Source: CBDCAS01 sp965214015 | Lineage (GTDB): Bacteria; Pseudomonadota; Gammaproteobacteria; Coxiellales; Coxiellaceae | DNA: 64,000 nucleotides | Assembly (NCBI GenBank): GCA_965214015.1 | Contig: CBDCAS010000022.1 | Span: 310,001 to 374,000, forward strand | Direction of reading: 5' to 3' | Shown: positions 24,638 through 35,106 of the stretch, one piece after another | Layout: every line of letters begins with the position of its first letter | Numbering within the stretch: position 1 is the first letter of the stretch | Made by a program: the position numbers and the translations under genes | Notes under the pieces: model-generated | What the model saw: the letters and a program-made list of their open reading frames with translations, nothing else | What the model was told of the DNA's origin: nothing | Database searches by the model: none

Positions 24638-25837
24638 ATGAAATATCGATTAGATACAAAAAAACCACATTTACTGTGTCTTATTTTATTAATTAGCTTT
24701 CCATCAGTTGCAACTGTATTGATTAGCCCAGCGCTACCTGCGATTAGCGACTTTTTTCATGTTTCAAATGGGGATGCTCAGCAGCTAATTACTATTTTTG
24801 TCATAGGTTATGCTCTTGGACAACTTATATATTCACCGTTTGCAAATCGATTCGGACGTAAGGTGGCAATATATCTTGGCGTAGGTCTTTACCTGATAAG
24901 CTGTGTCATTTGTTTAATTGGAATCTATGCTCATAGTCTTGATGTCATTTTTTTAGGACGTTTTTTGATGGCACTAGGTTCTAGTGTCGGTATGATTATT
25001 AGTTTTACCATAATTAATGATTTTTATCATGCTGAGCAAGCACGTCCTATAGTGAGTTATACCGTATTATCCTATGCTTTCATGCCAGCTGTAGCGATTG
25101 CGTTAGGAGGTTTTATTACCAGTCACTCATCTTGGATTGACTGTTTTTATTTTTATTTGATCTACGGTATTCTAATATTGGTTATTAGTATGCGTTTACC
25201 TGAAACATTAGTTACAAAAAATTATAATGCTTTAAAAATTAAAGCATTATTGGTCAGTTATCACAAAGCATTTTGCACATGGCGACTTGTTTTATTTTCA
25301 GCGATCTATGGATTGATGGCTGCATTTATTTATATTATATCAAGTGGGGCGCCTTTTATTGGTATTGATACACTGGGTTTAACACCAGCGCAATATGGCA
25401 TACTACTGCTTATTCCCTATTGTGGACAACTGATAGGGGCTCTAACCGCTGGGAAAATGAGTCAACGTTTGTCTAGTTACCAAGTAATGGTGTTAGGGTA
25501 TAGCAGCACGATACTAGGCACTTTAGCGATGTTTATTTGCTTTTTGTTTCACTGGATTACTGTATTGACTTTAATGATACCTATTTTTTTCATTATGATG
25601 GGACTGCCGATGACTTATAGCAGTGTCACTGTGATGGCTTTAGTAAATTACAAAGACAAAGCCACAGGATCTGCTGTGATGAGTTTTATCACAATGTCAA
25701 TTACCTTATTGGCAACTTTTGTATTAACGGTTTTACCAAACCAACATCCTCTCATTATGCCTTCTGTATTGGTTGTTATTTCAGCCTTAGCTCTATTAGC
25801 ATTTTGGCGTGCTAAGAGTCGGTTTAATGATCAATGA
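24638..25837 (+). CDS. MFS transporter, Bcr/CflA drug-resistance type
   Basis: A 399-residue membrane protein with about 12 helices. Family marks are SVATVLISPALPAISDFF in helix 1, IYSPFANRFGRKVAIYLG (motif A) and FLGRFLMALGSSVG in helix 4. Bcr/CflA members export drugs such as bicyclomycin or sulfonamides in exchange for protons. It is an intact relative of the broken MFS gene at 2472. It begins 63 bp after rluB and may have its own promoter. Confidence 0.85.
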   Translation: MKYRLDTKKPHLLCLILLISFPSVATVLISPALPAISDFFHVSNGDAQQLITIFVIGYALGQLIYSPFANRFGRKVAIYLGVGLYLISCVICLIGIYAHSLDVIFLGRFLMALGSSVGMIISFTIINDFYHAEQARPIVSYTVLSYAFMPAVAIALGGFITSHSSWIDCFYFYLIYGILILVISMRLPETLVTKNYNALKIKALLVSYHKAFCTWRLVLFSAIYGLMAAFIYIISSGAPFIGIDTLGLTPAQYGILLLIPYCGQLIGALTAGKMSQRLSSYQVMVLGYSSTILGTLAMFICFLFHWITVLTLMIPIFFIMMGLPMTYSSVTVMALVNYKDKATGSAVMSFITMSITLLATFVLTVLPNQHPLIMPSVLVVISALALLAFWRAKSRFNDQ

Positions 25838-25873
25838 TACCTGTTCTAGAACGTGTATTCTTCTTTGCAGTAA

Positions 25874-26647
25874 TTAGGATTCACCTCCTCCTTCAAAACG
25901 CTCTGCCTGCTTGGATAAGGCTAACCATAGCCCTTTAGGATAAAAGCCACGAGAAAGCAGCTCTTGACTGATCATTAGTACAATATGCATGGTGTCGATA
26001 AACGGACGAAAATAACTGGGTCGGGCGTTATCAGGATAGCTTGTTACAATAGGCAAGGAAACAGGAGAGTAACCGGATTTGACTGCATCAATTAAGATTT
26101 TACTTTCAAAAATAAATTTTCCACTATGTGATGCATTTCGAAGAATAGTGGGGATGAAGTCAACGGGATAAAGGCGAAAGCCTGACTGAGTATCTGGAAT
26201 TCTTTTCCCCGCTGCCCAAGAGATAAAAAAATCAGCAGATCGATTGGCAAACCATCTTATAAAAGGGGCACTTTTTTGATTGATATGGCGAGCACCGAGG
26301 ATAATATGATGCGGGTATTGTTCTCGTGCTGCTAAGAACTTTGGAATGTCGTCTGGATTATGTTGTGTATCAGCATCCATAGTGATAATGACATCTAGTT
26401 GATGATGTTGACAATAGGAGAGACCTCGGAGCAGGCTTGCATCTTTTCCTCGGTTAATGCCATTGTGTAAAATAGTAATGGGCAGATCTTGAATATTTGC
26501 TGCTGTATTATCAGTGGAACCATCATCAACTACAACAATGTGTCTGCAGTAATGTAAACAATGTTCAACGACTGTGCGAATGGTATTTTCTTCATTATAG
26601 GCAGGAATTAAAATAGCATAAGAGTTATTTTTTTTAATGTTTATCAT
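25874..26647 (-). CDS. Family 2 glycosyltransferase
   Basis: A 257-residue GT-A enzyme with AILIPAYNEENTIRTVV, IVVVDDGSTDNT and the metal-binding motif ITMDADTQHNPDDIP. Near the end LRNASHSGKFIFESKILIDAVKSGY resembles the dolichol-phosphate-mannose synthase/polyprenol group. No C-terminal membrane helices are present, so it acts on the cytosolic face. Its ATG overlaps the transglycosylase stop by 4 bp, making it the last gene of a mutS operon. Acceptor unknown. Confidence 0.85.
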   Translation of the reverse strand: MINIKKNNSYAILIPAYNEENTIRTVVEHCLHYCRHIVVVDDGSTDNTAANIQDLPITILHNGINRGKDASLLRGLSYCQHHQLDVIITMDADTQHNPDDIPKFLAAREQYPHHIILGARHINQKSAPFIRWFANRSADFFISWAAGKRIPDTQSGFRLYPVDFIPTILRNASHSGKFIFESKILIDAVKSGYSPVSLPIVTSYPDNARPSYFRPFIDTMHIVLMISQELLSRGFYPKGLWLALSKQAERFEGGGES

Positions 26648-27648
26648 GATGTGAGTGCTCCATGCTTAATAAGATCATCAGAGAGTAGACCAATACATAA
26701 ACCTTCAAATATAATATCATTCCAACGCATTAATACTTTAAAGTTAGGGTATACTAAATAAGCATTACCCTTAATGCCATCGGGCAATAAAATGGCTGTT
26801 TTGCCTTTGATATTTGTTAACGGTTTGCCATTAAGTTGGGTCACTCCTAATGTGCGCCAGTAGCTGATTGAGTATTTTAATCGATACCCTGATTTTCTAA
26901 TGGGAAAATTTTTTGGTATTTTTACTGGAATTCCCCAAGTTTGTTGGCCGTTCCAGCCGTTTTTGTGAAGAAAGTTGGCAATTGAGGCAAAAATATCTGG
27001 CATATCGGTCCAAATATTAGCAAAACCGTCTTGATTAAAATCAACACCGTAGGTCAGGTAAGCAGCAGGTTCGAATTGAGGTTGTCCCATCCCGCCATCC
27101 CAGGCACTTTTTAACTGTTCTGGAATCACTTTGGGTTGGTCTAACATAATGAGAGCGTCCACTAGTTGGCGTTTATAAAATGCAGAGCGATGATGATGGT
27201 AGCCTAATATGGCAAGTGATCGAATCAGTGGAAACTGACCTGTATATCGACCGTAGTTACTTTCAGTACCCCAAAGAGCTGTAATAAATTGTGGGGGTAC
27301 TTGATAGTGCTTTGCAATGCGTTTTAACAGGGAGTGATAGCGCTTAAATTGTACTCTACCATAGGGTAGATGAGCCTTTGAAATAAACTGTTTTTTATAG
27401 GTTTTAAAAGAATCAACAGCAGCGGCTTGGTGGGTTTGATTTTTGATATAAATGGATTTTTTTATTTTTTTAGGCGGTTGAATGTTTGAAAGGTATCGAT
27501 CAATTGTTTTTTGAGATACCTTTGCTTTTAGAGCACGTTTTTTAATACTAATAAGGTATTTTTGAAAAGAGATATTATTATGAGCGGCATAAGTCAAAGG
27601 AGCTGCTAATAGACAGATTAGTATTATAACATGGATACGCTTCATCAT
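26644..27648 (-). CDS. Lytic murein transglycosylase, MltB-like (SLT_2)
   Basis: A 334-residue exported protein. Signal peptide MMKRIHVIILICLLAAPLTYA without a lipobox cysteine, so it is probably soluble periplasmic rather than a lipoprotein as MltB is. The catalytic glutamate is in ITALWGTESNYGRYTG; GGMGQPQFEPAAYLTYGVDFNQDG is the SLT_2 signature. It cleaves the MurNAc-GlcNAc bond forming 1,6-anhydro ends. Overlaps mutS by 4 bp at the start and the glycosyltransferase by 4 bp at the end. Confidence 0.9.
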   Translation of the reverse strand: MMKRIHVIILICLLAAPLTYAAHNNISFQKYLISIKKRALKAKVSQKTIDRYLSNIQPPKKIKKSIYIKNQTHQAAAVDSFKTYKKQFISKAHLPYGRVQFKRYHSLLKRIAKHYQVPPQFITALWGTESNYGRYTGQFPLIRSLAILGYHHHRSAFYKRQLVDALIMLDQPKVIPEQLKSAWDGGMGQPQFEPAAYLTYGVDFNQDGFANIWTDMPDIFASIANFLHKNGWNGQQTWGIPVKIPKNFPIRKSGYRLKYSISYWRTLGVTQLNGKPLTNIKGKTAILLPDGIKGNAYLVYPNFKVLMRWNDIIFEGLCIGLLSDDLIKHGALTS

Positions 27649-30224
27649 GATTGCTGGTCAGTGAGTGTCTTTAATCTAAACAGTATATCTAATGCAGCTC
27701 GTGGTGTTAATTGCTCTGGATCAATGGATTGGAGCATTTCTAATGCCGGTGATATTGTGTGTTCTTTTTTTTCTGTGAGTTTAACTTGATTTGGTGTATT
27801 AGTTTGTGATGAGAGTGTTTCCAACTCATGCAGTTTTTCTTTAGCATGCTGGATGACAGTAGAGGGTACGCCTGCTAATTGAGCGACTTGTAAGCCATAG
27901 CTTTGGCTAGCAGGGCCTTCTTTGACAGTATGTAGGAAGGCAATTTGGTCGCCGTGTTCTGCTGCATTAAGGTGTACATTTTGTACTTGTTTTATCGTAT
28001 TTTCCAAGTGAGTTAATTCAAAATAATGAGTAGCAAATAATGTATATGCTTGCAAATGTTCAGCAAGATAGGCGGCAGAGGCCCAGGCTAGAGAGAGCCC
28101 ATCAAAAGTACTGGTTCCACGACCAATTTCATCCATCAATACTAAGCTTTGACTCGTTGCATTATGCAGGATATTGGCTGTTTCAGTCATTTCAACCATA
28201 AAGGTTGAACGGCCACTCGCTAGATCATCTGAGGCACCAATACGGGTAAAAATACGATCGATGGGGCCGATCGATGCCGATTCTGCCGGAACATAACTGC
28301 CCATATAGGCCAGTAAAACAATGAGCGCTGTTTGTCGCATATAGGTTGATTTGCCTCCCATGTTGGGCCCAGTAATAACTAGCATGCGGTATTCTGCGCT
28401 AAGTTTTGTATCATTAGCAATAAAGGGTTCTTCATTAACTGCTTCAACAACAAGGTGGCGTCCTGCTTGAATAGAAATACCAGGCTGGTCTGATAATGTG
28501 GGCTGGCAAAGCGCTAGAGTCTCTGCCCGTTCTGCTAGATTACATAGTACATCGAGCTCCGCGATGCTAGTGGCACATGCTTGCAGTGGGGTAAGTTCTT
28601 TGTTGATCTTATCCAGTAGTATTTCGTAGAGCTCTTTTTCACGTGCAAGTGCTCTAGCTTGTGCACTGAGCGCTTTGTCCTCAAATGATTTTAGTTCAGG
28701 TGTAATATAACGCTCAACGTTTTTTAAAGTTTGACGGCGAATATATTCAGTAGGTGCATTTTGGGATTGAGCTCGTGAAATTTCAATATAATATCCATGG
28801 ATCCGATTATAACCTACTTTAAGCGTGGATAATTGTGTGCGTTCACGTTCACGCGTTTCTAAATCTATTAGATAATGACTAGTATTTTTGCTAAGTGAGC
28901 GAAGTTCATCGAGTTCTGTATCATAAGCTTCTGCAATCACTCCGCCATCACGAATGATAACAGGTGGGTTGTCAATAATTGCTTCTTTGAGTTCTTTTTT
29001 TAAAGGGTCAAAATGGCCTAAATTTTGATTCACTGCCTCTAACTTTTTAGCATGTAAGGCATTGAGTTTTTGATGTAAGGCAGGTAAGCACTCTAAGGTG
29101 TGTCGTAGGCCCACTAAATCGCGTGGCCGTGCACTCCGTAAGGCAACTCGTGCTAGAATCCGCTCTACATCAGCAATCCCTTTCAATATCTCTTGTAATG
29201 CACTATAGGAATGATCTTCTAGCAGATTAGCAATAGCAGATTGCCGTTCTTGCAAAGTAGTGCAAAGACGTAACGGTTGGTTAATCCAGCGACGAATTAA
29301 ACGTGTCCCCATGGCAGTGCGAGTTCGATCGAGTACTGAGGCTAGAGTGTTTTCATACTGACCTTGTAGGTTATGACAGAGCTCTAGGTTGCGACGTGTG
29401 GTAGGATCTAATGCGATTGTATCTGTATGTTGTTGCCATTGAATGGTGTGAATGTGAGGAAGTGCACTACGTTGAGTATATTTAACATATTGTAATAGAC
29501 AGCCTGCTGCAGCCAGAGCTAGTGAGTCATAAGTGATGCCAAAACCGCTTAAATCTCTGGTTTGAAACTGCTGACAAAGGCTTTTTTTTGCAGTCGATAC
29601 GTCAAATTCCCACAGTGGTCGTCGCTTTAGCGCTGAATAATGAGTCAGTAGTGCATCAAGTGAGCTTTCTTCACTGATTAATAGTTCGGCAGGCTGGATG
29701 CGTTCTAATTCAGCCAATAATACTTCTGAATGACTACATTCTTGAATTAAAAAATGTCCTGTTGTGATATCCAATGTCGCTATGCCATAGTGTTGGTCTT
29801 GATCATAGATCACCATCAGTATATTGTCTTTGTGCGCATTCAATAGGGCTTCATCACTAATGGTACCCGGTGTAATGATGCGAGTGACTTCGCGACTGAC
29901 AATAGTGCCTTTGCTGCTTGCAGGGTCGCCTACTTGTTCACAAATAGCGATTGACTCGCCTAATTTGACCAGTTTTGCTAAGTAATTATCTACAGCATGG
30001 TAAGGAACGCCTGCCATCGCAATTGCTTGTCCTGCTGATTTTCCACGAGTCGTTAAGGTGATATTGAGCAGTTTGGCAGCACGTATGGCATCTTCGAAAA
30101 ATAACTCATAAAAATCACCCATACGATAGAAAAGTAATAAATCAGGATATTCTGATTTGATTTTTAGATATTGTTGCATCATCGGGGTATGTTGTGAAAA
30201 GGGGAGAGTCGCTGTTCTAGTCAT
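27645..30224 (-). CDS. mutS: DNA mismatch repair protein MutS
   Basis: An 859-residue MutS, full length for the family. The mismatch-binding domain has LLFYRMGDFYELFFEDA with the Phe-x-Glu wedge; the ATPase domain has VITGPNMGGKSTYMRQT (Walker A), LVLMDEIGRGTSTFDGLSLA (Walker B) and TLFATHYFELT. It recognises mispairs and recruits MutL. First gene of a three-gene operon on the minus strand; divergent from pncC with a 156-bp gap. Confidence 0.97.
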   Translation of the reverse strand: MTRTATLPFSQHTPMMQQYLKIKSEYPDLLLFYRMGDFYELFFEDAIRAAKLLNITLTTRGKSAGQAIAMAGVPYHAVDNYLAKLVKLGESIAICEQVGDPASSKGTIVSREVTRIITPGTISDEALLNAHKDNILMVIYDQDQHYGIATLDITTGHFLIQECSHSEVLLAELERIQPAELLISEESSLDALLTHYSALKRRPLWEFDVSTAKKSLCQQFQTRDLSGFGITYDSLALAAAGCLLQYVKYTQRSALPHIHTIQWQQHTDTIALDPTTRRNLELCHNLQGQYENTLASVLDRTRTAMGTRLIRRWINQPLRLCTTLQERQSAIANLLEDHSYSALQEILKGIADVERILARVALRSARPRDLVGLRHTLECLPALHQKLNALHAKKLEAVNQNLGHFDPLKKELKEAIIDNPPVIIRDGGVIAEAYDTELDELRSLSKNTSHYLIDLETRERERTQLSTLKVGYNRIHGYYIEISRAQSQNAPTEYIRRQTLKNVERYITPELKSFEDKALSAQARALAREKELYEILLDKINKELTPLQACATSIAELDVLCNLAERAETLALCQPTLSDQPGISIQAGRHLVVEAVNEEPFIANDTKLSAEYRMLVITGPNMGGKSTYMRQTALIVLLAYMGSYVPAESASIGPIDRIFTRIGASDDLASGRSTFMVEMTETANILHNATSQSLVLMDEIGRGTSTFDGLSLAWASAAYLAEHLQAYTLFATHYFELTHLENTIKQVQNVHLNAAEHGDQIAFLHTVKEGPASQSYGLQVAQLAGVPSTVIQHAKEKLHELETLSSQTNTPNQVKLTEKKEHTISPALEMLQSIDPEQLTPRAALDILFRLKTLTDQQS

Positions 30225-30380
30225 GTTAAAAATTCCTTGTTTATAGATAAATCAGTGTTAAGCTTCTTTGAAGTATTGTGTTCTAGATTCTATTATTATT
30301 TTAAATGACTCCATATTAGGATAATCCAGTTTTTTGTATGCTCACAGTTTTTTATTAGAAATTAACACAGGAGTTTTATT

Positions 30381-30872
30381 ATGACCAATGTTAACTATAG
30401 TTTAAGTTTGCGACTTTCTGATGAGCTCATCAAAAAAAATAAAACCCTTGTTGTTGCAGAATCCTGTACAGGAGGAGGCTTAGCAGAAGAGATGACAGCC
30501 GTTCAAGGCTCCACACAGTGGTTTGATCGTAGTTATGTTGTTTATAGTAATGAGGCAAAGCATGAACTGTTAGAAGTACCTTATCAGATACTAGAAACCT
30601 ATGGTGCTGTGAGCAAACAAACTGCCGAAGCAATGGCACAAGGTGCTCTAAAGTATAGTCACGCTGATATTAGTATCAGTATTACCGGTGTAGCAGGCCC
30701 TGGTGGTGGTACGCCTGATAAGCCGGTAGGCACTGTATGGTTTGGAATATCAGATCGTAGTGGCTATGTCGATGCTCGATTAGGCTGTTTTACCGGAGGC
30801 CGTAAAAATGTACGTTCTTTAAGTATTGAGTTTGCGTTGCAATGGTTATTAAAAATTGCAGACTCACTCTAA
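30381..30872 (+). CDS. pncC: Nicotinamide-nucleotide amidohydrolase (CinA C-terminal domain)
   Basis: A 163-residue stand-alone CinA C-terminal domain: LVVAESCTGGGLAEEMT with the catalytic Ser/Thr, SYVVYSNEAKHELLEVP, TGVAGPGGGTPDKPVGTVWFG. It deamidates NMN to nicotinate mononucleotide for NAD recycling. The single-domain form next to recA is common in gammaproteobacteria. The gap to recA is 154 bp; I see no LexA box in it. Confidence 0.93.
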   Translation: MTNVNYSLSLRLSDELIKKNKTLVVAESCTGGGLAEEMTAVQGSTQWFDRSYVVYSNEAKHELLEVPYQILETYGAVSKQTAEAMAQGALKYSHADISISITGVAGPGGGTPDKPVGTVWFGISDRSGYVDARLGCFTGGRKNVRSLSIEFALQWLLKIADSL

Positions 30873-31026
30873 AAGTATTTACATGCTGGTAAGGTGCTTG
30901 GTTGGATTATGTGCTCATTGATAACAGAGCATAGGCTGTTGCACTCTTATTCTTTTCTTTAGTATGTTTTTAATACGAATCTGTGAAATAATACAAACTT
31001 CCAACATTTAGCAAGGTGGTTACACA

Positions 31027-32055
31027 ATGGATGACAAAAATAAGGCATTAAGTGTTGCTCTTTCTCAAATAGAGCGTCAGTTCGGTAAGGGTTCTGTGAT
31101 GCGTTTGGGAGATGCTCAGGCTGTGCGTGATGTTAAGGTTATTTCAACAGGTTCGCTAGCCTTGGATATTGCGCTTGGCGTCGGTGGACTGCCACGTGGT
31201 CGTATTATTGAGATTTATGGCCCTGAAGCATCGGGTAAAACAACCTTAACCCTGCAAACTATTGCTGCTTGCCAAGCTAGTGGAGGTACTGCTGCATTTA
31301 TTGATGCTGAACATGCTTTGGATCCAATTTATGCAGAGAAACTAAAAGTTAACCTTGAAGAGTTATTGGTATCACAACCAGATACTGGGGAGCAAGGTCT
31401 TGAGATTACCGATATGTTAGTTCGGTCAAATGCTGTTGATATGATTGTAGTAGATTCAGTGGCCGCTTTAACCCCGAAAGCAGAGATTGAGGGTGATATG
31501 GGAGATTCCCATATGGGATTGCAAGCACGTTTGATGTCACAGGCACTGCGTAAATTGACCGCTAACATCAAACGTTCTAATACGCTCGTTATTTTTATTA
31601 ATCAGATTCGTATGAAAATTGGTGTTATGTTTGGCAACCCAGAGACAACAACTGGCGGTAATGCGTTAAAATTTTATAGCTCTGTGCGTTTGGATATTCG
31701 TCGCACTGGTGCTATTAAGAAGGGTGAAGAAGTATTAGGCAATCAAACACGTGTTAAAGTGGTTAAAAATAAAGTGGCTCCCCCTTTTCGCCAGGTCAAT
31801 TTTGATATTCTCTATGGTGAGGGGATTTCACGTGAAGGTGAGTTAATTGATATGGGTGTTGAGGCAGGTTTGGTGCAAAAAGCAGGAGCTTGGTACAGCT
31901 ATAATGGTGAACGTATTGGGCAAGGGAAAGATAATGTGCGTGCTTATTTAAAAGAGCATCCAGAGATGGCAGATGAAATAGATCGTTTATTGCGTCAGCA
32001 ATTGCTCGCATCTCCTGTTGCAGCTGTTGTAGAAGAAGAGCCTATTGAAGCCTGA
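31027..32055 (+). CDS. recA: Recombinase RecA
   Basis: A 342-residue RecA. Marks: ALSQIERQFGKGSVMRLGD, Walker A GPEASGKTT, MIVVDSVAALTPKAEIEGDMGD, the L1/L2 DNA-binding loops around INQIRMKIGVMFGNPETTTGGNALKFY. It forms filaments on single-stranded DNA for strand exchange and stimulates LexA-type self-cleavage where present. The last base of its stop is shared with the recX ATG (TGATG). Confidence 0.98.
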   Translation: MDDKNKALSVALSQIERQFGKGSVMRLGDAQAVRDVKVISTGSLALDIALGVGGLPRGRIIEIYGPEASGKTTLTLQTIAACQASGGTAAFIDAEHALDPIYAEKLKVNLEELLVSQPDTGEQGLEITDMLVRSNAVDMIVVDSVAALTPKAEIEGDMGDSHMGLQARLMSQALRKLTANIKRSNTLVIFINQIRMKIGVMFGNPETTTGGNALKFYSSVRLDIRRTGAIKKGEEVLGNQTRVKVVKNKVAPPFRQVNFDILYGEGISREGELIDMGVEAGLVQKAGAWYSYNGERIGQGKDNVRAYLKEHPEMADEIDRLLRQQLLASPVAAVVEEEPIEA

Positions 32056-32498
32056 TGAAAAAAACCTTAAGAGTGTGTGCTATGGATTTTCTTGCTCGTC
32101 GTGAGCATTCTCAAAAGGAGCTTTTTAGCAAATTGTGTCAAAAAGGATTTCAGTCTGATGAGGTAGTTGACACTCTTAATCAGCTTCAATGTGACAAACT
32201 TATAGATGATCAGCGTTTTACAGAAAATTACGTGCATCATCGTGTTGCTGCTGGCTTAGGCCCCTTGCGTATTGTTGTAGAATTAAAAGAGCGTGGTATT
32301 AGTGAATCTTTAATTGAACAAACTGTTTGGCAGGGAGAGATTAACTGGTCTAAAAAAGCGTATACTGTCTGGCAAAAAAAATACCGTTGTCAAGAGCGTT
32401 TTGGTTCAAAACAATATGCGCAGCAATTTCGATTTTTATTACAGCGCGGCTATCCGCAAGATATTATACGTGAAATATTGCAGCCAATAGATGACTAG
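32055..32498 (+). CDS. recX: RecA regulator RecX
   Basis: A 147-residue all-helical RecX with three three-helix repeats: ARREHSQKELFSKLCQKGF, DKLIDDQRFTENYVHHR and QRGYPQDIIREIL. It caps and disassembles RecA filaments. Overlaps recA by one base and alaS by 8 bp, so the three are translated from one message. Confidence 0.93.
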   Translation: MKKTLRVCAMDFLARREHSQKELFSKLCQKGFQSDEVVDTLNQLQCDKLIDDQRFTENYVHHRVAAGLGPLRIVVELKERGISESLIEQTVWQGEINWSKKAYTVWQKKYRCQERFGSKQYAQQFRFLLQRGYPQDIIREILQPIDD

Positions 32499-35106
32499 TT
32501 TTATCAGTACAAATCGTTTACGCCAATTATTTTTAGACTATTTTCACGGTCATGGTCATGAAATAGTGCCAGGCAGCTCTTTAGTCCCCAGTGATAAAGA
32601 GGCTACCTTGTTGTTTACTAATGCAGGGATGGTGCCATTTAAAGAGGTTTTTTTAGGAAATGAGGTACGTCCTTACAGCCGTGCAACTTCTGCGCAGCGT
32701 TGCCTACGTGCAGGTGGCAAGCATAACGATCTGGAAAATGTAGGCTATACGCGTCGTCATCATACGTTTTTTGAAATGCTTGGTAATTTTAGTTTTGGGG
32801 ACTACTTTAAGCGCGAAGCAATTCAATTTTCTTGGTATTTTTTAACGAAGGTTTTAAAATTATCTCCTGAAAAATTATGGATCACTGTATTTCATGATGA
32901 TCAAGAAAGTGAAGCTATTTGGCTTGATGAAATAAAAATTAATCCGAAACGTTTTTCGCGTTGTGGAGAAAAAGATAATTTTTGGTCGATGGGAGATACA
33001 GGCCCTTGTGGGCCTAGTAGTGAAATCTTTTATGACCATGGCAGCCAAATAGAAGGTGGTCCGCCAGGGTCGGTAGATGCTGAAGGCGACCGTTATGTTG
33101 AAATCTGGAACCTAGTCTTTATGCAGTTTAATCGTGATATAGAAGGCCATCTTAGGCCATTGCCCAAACTCTGTGTGGATACAGGTATGGGTTTAGAGCG
33201 AATTGCTGCTGTCATGCAAGGTGTTTATGACAATTATGAGATTGATTTGTTCCAACAGTTATTGCAAGCATTGTCAGTATTAGTGGATTGTCGTGATTTT
33301 AAGAATAAATCAATGCGTGTTATTGTGGATCACATTCGTTCCGCTTCTTTTATGATTATAGATGGTATTACCCCTTCTAATGAGGGGCGTGGTTATGTAT
33401 TGCGTCGTATTATTCGTCGTGCCTTGCGTCATGGTTTTAAATTAGGTCAAAAAAGCCCCTTTTTTTATCAATTGGTGCCCGTCTTAGCGAAAGCGATGGG
33501 TGATGCTTATCCACAGATCCGTAAGGCACAACACTTTATTAAGCAAACTATACATGCTGAAGAAGAACAATTTTCTCATACACTAGTAAAAGCTATGGAA
33601 ATTTTTGATTCTATTGATCATAGCCTTTTCGTGGGCCGTGAAGTGCCAGGGTCTGTTGTTTTTCAACTCTACGATACCCATGGACTGCCTATTGATTTAA
33701 CAGCAGAGATGGCACGTGTGCGCGGATTTACTATTGATTATGCAGGTTTTCAGGCCGCTATGGATAATCAACGTCAACAGTCGCAGCGAGCGAGCCAATT
33801 TCATGCAAATTATGCAGGGCAGTTACCTATTTCAGGCAAAACTGACTTTATAGGTCATGATACTTTAGCAGCAACAGCAAAAATCACGCATCTGTTGAGC
33901 GCAGATAAACCAGCAGCTCAGTTGGTTGAAGGTGAGAAAGGCACAGTTGTTTTAGATCGTACCCCATTTTATGCAGAATCGGGGGGGCAAGTAGGTGATA
34001 CAGGTTATTTATATACAGAGCACAGTCATTTTCATGTATTAGATACTCAGCGTCAAGCAGAGGTTGTTTTGCATTATGGCATGTTAGAGAAGGGTAGAAT
34101 AACAATAGGCGATGTAGTAAATACAAAAGTAGACCCCAGTCGTCATGCTATTATGATTAATCATTCTGCAACGCATTTATTGCATGAGGCACTACGTCGG
34201 ATATTGGGCCATCAAGTCACCCAAAAAGGTTCTTTAGTCTCGGCAAAATACCTGCGTTTTGATTTTTCTTATCCAAAAGCGTTAACTGCTGAGCAGATTG
34301 AGCGAATTGAATGTATGGTCAATCAACAAATTCGTTCTAATATTGCCACTGAAAAACAAGAAATGCCGCTAGAGAAAGCCAAGGAGTTAGGTGCCATGGC
34401 TTTATTTGATGAAAAATATGGGTCGCAAGTTCGGGTCATTAGGATGGGTGATTTTTCTACTGAGATTTGTGGTGGAACTCATCTGGAGTCTACAGGTGAA
34501 ATAGGGCTGTTTAAGATTATCTCTGAGACAGCAGTAGCTGCCGGTATTCGTCGGATTGAAGCAGTAACAGCTAATGAAGCTTTGCAATGGATTTTAGAAG
34601 GTGAGCAGCAAATTACAGCCTTGAGTAAAGTGTTAAAATCAAAACGCAGTGAGGTAGTTGAAAAAGTAGAGCAGATAATAGACGAAAGTCATCGGCTTAA
34701 TAAGGAAGTAGCTTATTTAAAGCAGCAATTAGTAGAGCAACAATCGCAATTATTAATTGATGAGGTGCAAGATATTAACGGTATTAAAGTATTGGCAGTT
34801 CAGCTGCTTTATGCTAATCATAGCACTTTGCGTCAGACCTTAGATTATTTGAAATCACAGTTTGTTTCTTATGCTGTTGTTTTAGCTGCCGTACAAAATA
34901 GTAGGGTGCAGTTAGTAGCGGGAGTTTCTAAGGACTGTATGACCTATTTTAATGCGATTGAGCTACTCAACATGGTAGCGAGTTCTGTTGATGGTAAAGG
35001 AGGAGGGCGTCCTGACTTAGCGCAGGGTGGTGGTAATAGTTTGAAAAAGTTAGGTTCTGCGCTAGAGCAAGTGAGTGGCTGGGTAGAACAGAAATTAGCA
35101 AAATAA
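32491..35106 (+). CDS. alaS: Alanyl-tRNA synthetase
   Basis: An 871-residue class II synthetase of normal length. N-terminal catalytic domain: LFTNAGMVPFKEVFLG, AQRCLRAGGKHNDLENVGYTRRHHTFFEMLGNFSFGDYF. Editing domain zinc site: NHSATHLLHEAL with later EICGGTHLESTGEIG. C-terminal coiled coil and C-Ala domain end with GKGGGRPDLAQGGG. It charges tRNA-Ala and clears Ser- or Gly-mischarged tRNA. Confidence 0.98.
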   Translation: MTSFISTNRLRQLFLDYFHGHGHEIVPGSSLVPSDKEATLLFTNAGMVPFKEVFLGNEVRPYSRATSAQRCLRAGGKHNDLENVGYTRRHHTFFEMLGNFSFGDYFKREAIQFSWYFLTKVLKLSPEKLWITVFHDDQESEAIWLDEIKINPKRFSRCGEKDNFWSMGDTGPCGPSSEIFYDHGSQIEGGPPGSVDAEGDRYVEIWNLVFMQFNRDIEGHLRPLPKLCVDTGMGLERIAAVMQGVYDNYEIDLFQQLLQALSVLVDCRDFKNKSMRVIVDHIRSASFMIIDGITPSNEGRGYVLRRIIRRALRHGFKLGQKSPFFYQLVPVLAKAMGDAYPQIRKAQHFIKQTIHAEEEQFSHTLVKAMEIFDSIDHSLFVGREVPGSVVFQLYDTHGLPIDLTAEMARVRGFTIDYAGFQAAMDNQRQQSQRASQFHANYAGQLPISGKTDFIGHDTLAATAKITHLLSADKPAAQLVEGEKGTVVLDRTPFYAESGGQVGDTGYLYTEHSHFHVLDTQRQAEVVLHYGMLEKGRITIGDVVNTKVDPSRHAIMINHSATHLLHEALRRILGHQVTQKGSLVSAKYLRFDFSYPKALTAEQIERIECMVNQQIRSNIATEKQEMPLEKAKELGAMALFDEKYGSQVRVIRMGDFSTEICGGTHLESTGEIGLFKIISETAVAAGIRRIEAVTANEALQWILEGEQQITALSKVLKSKRSEVVEKVEQIIDESHRLNKEVAYLKQQLVEQQSQLLIDEVQDINGIKVLAVQLLYANHSTLRQTLDYLKSQFVSYAVVLAAVQNSRVQLVAGVSKDCMTYFNAIELLNMVASSVDGKGGGRPDLAQGGGNSLKKLGSALEQVSGWVEQKLAK

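Noticed and set aside
30873..31026. LexA/SOS box before recA
   Set aside because: I found no CTGT-N8-ACAG sequence in the 154-bp gap; only a partial CTGT near 30931 without the second half.
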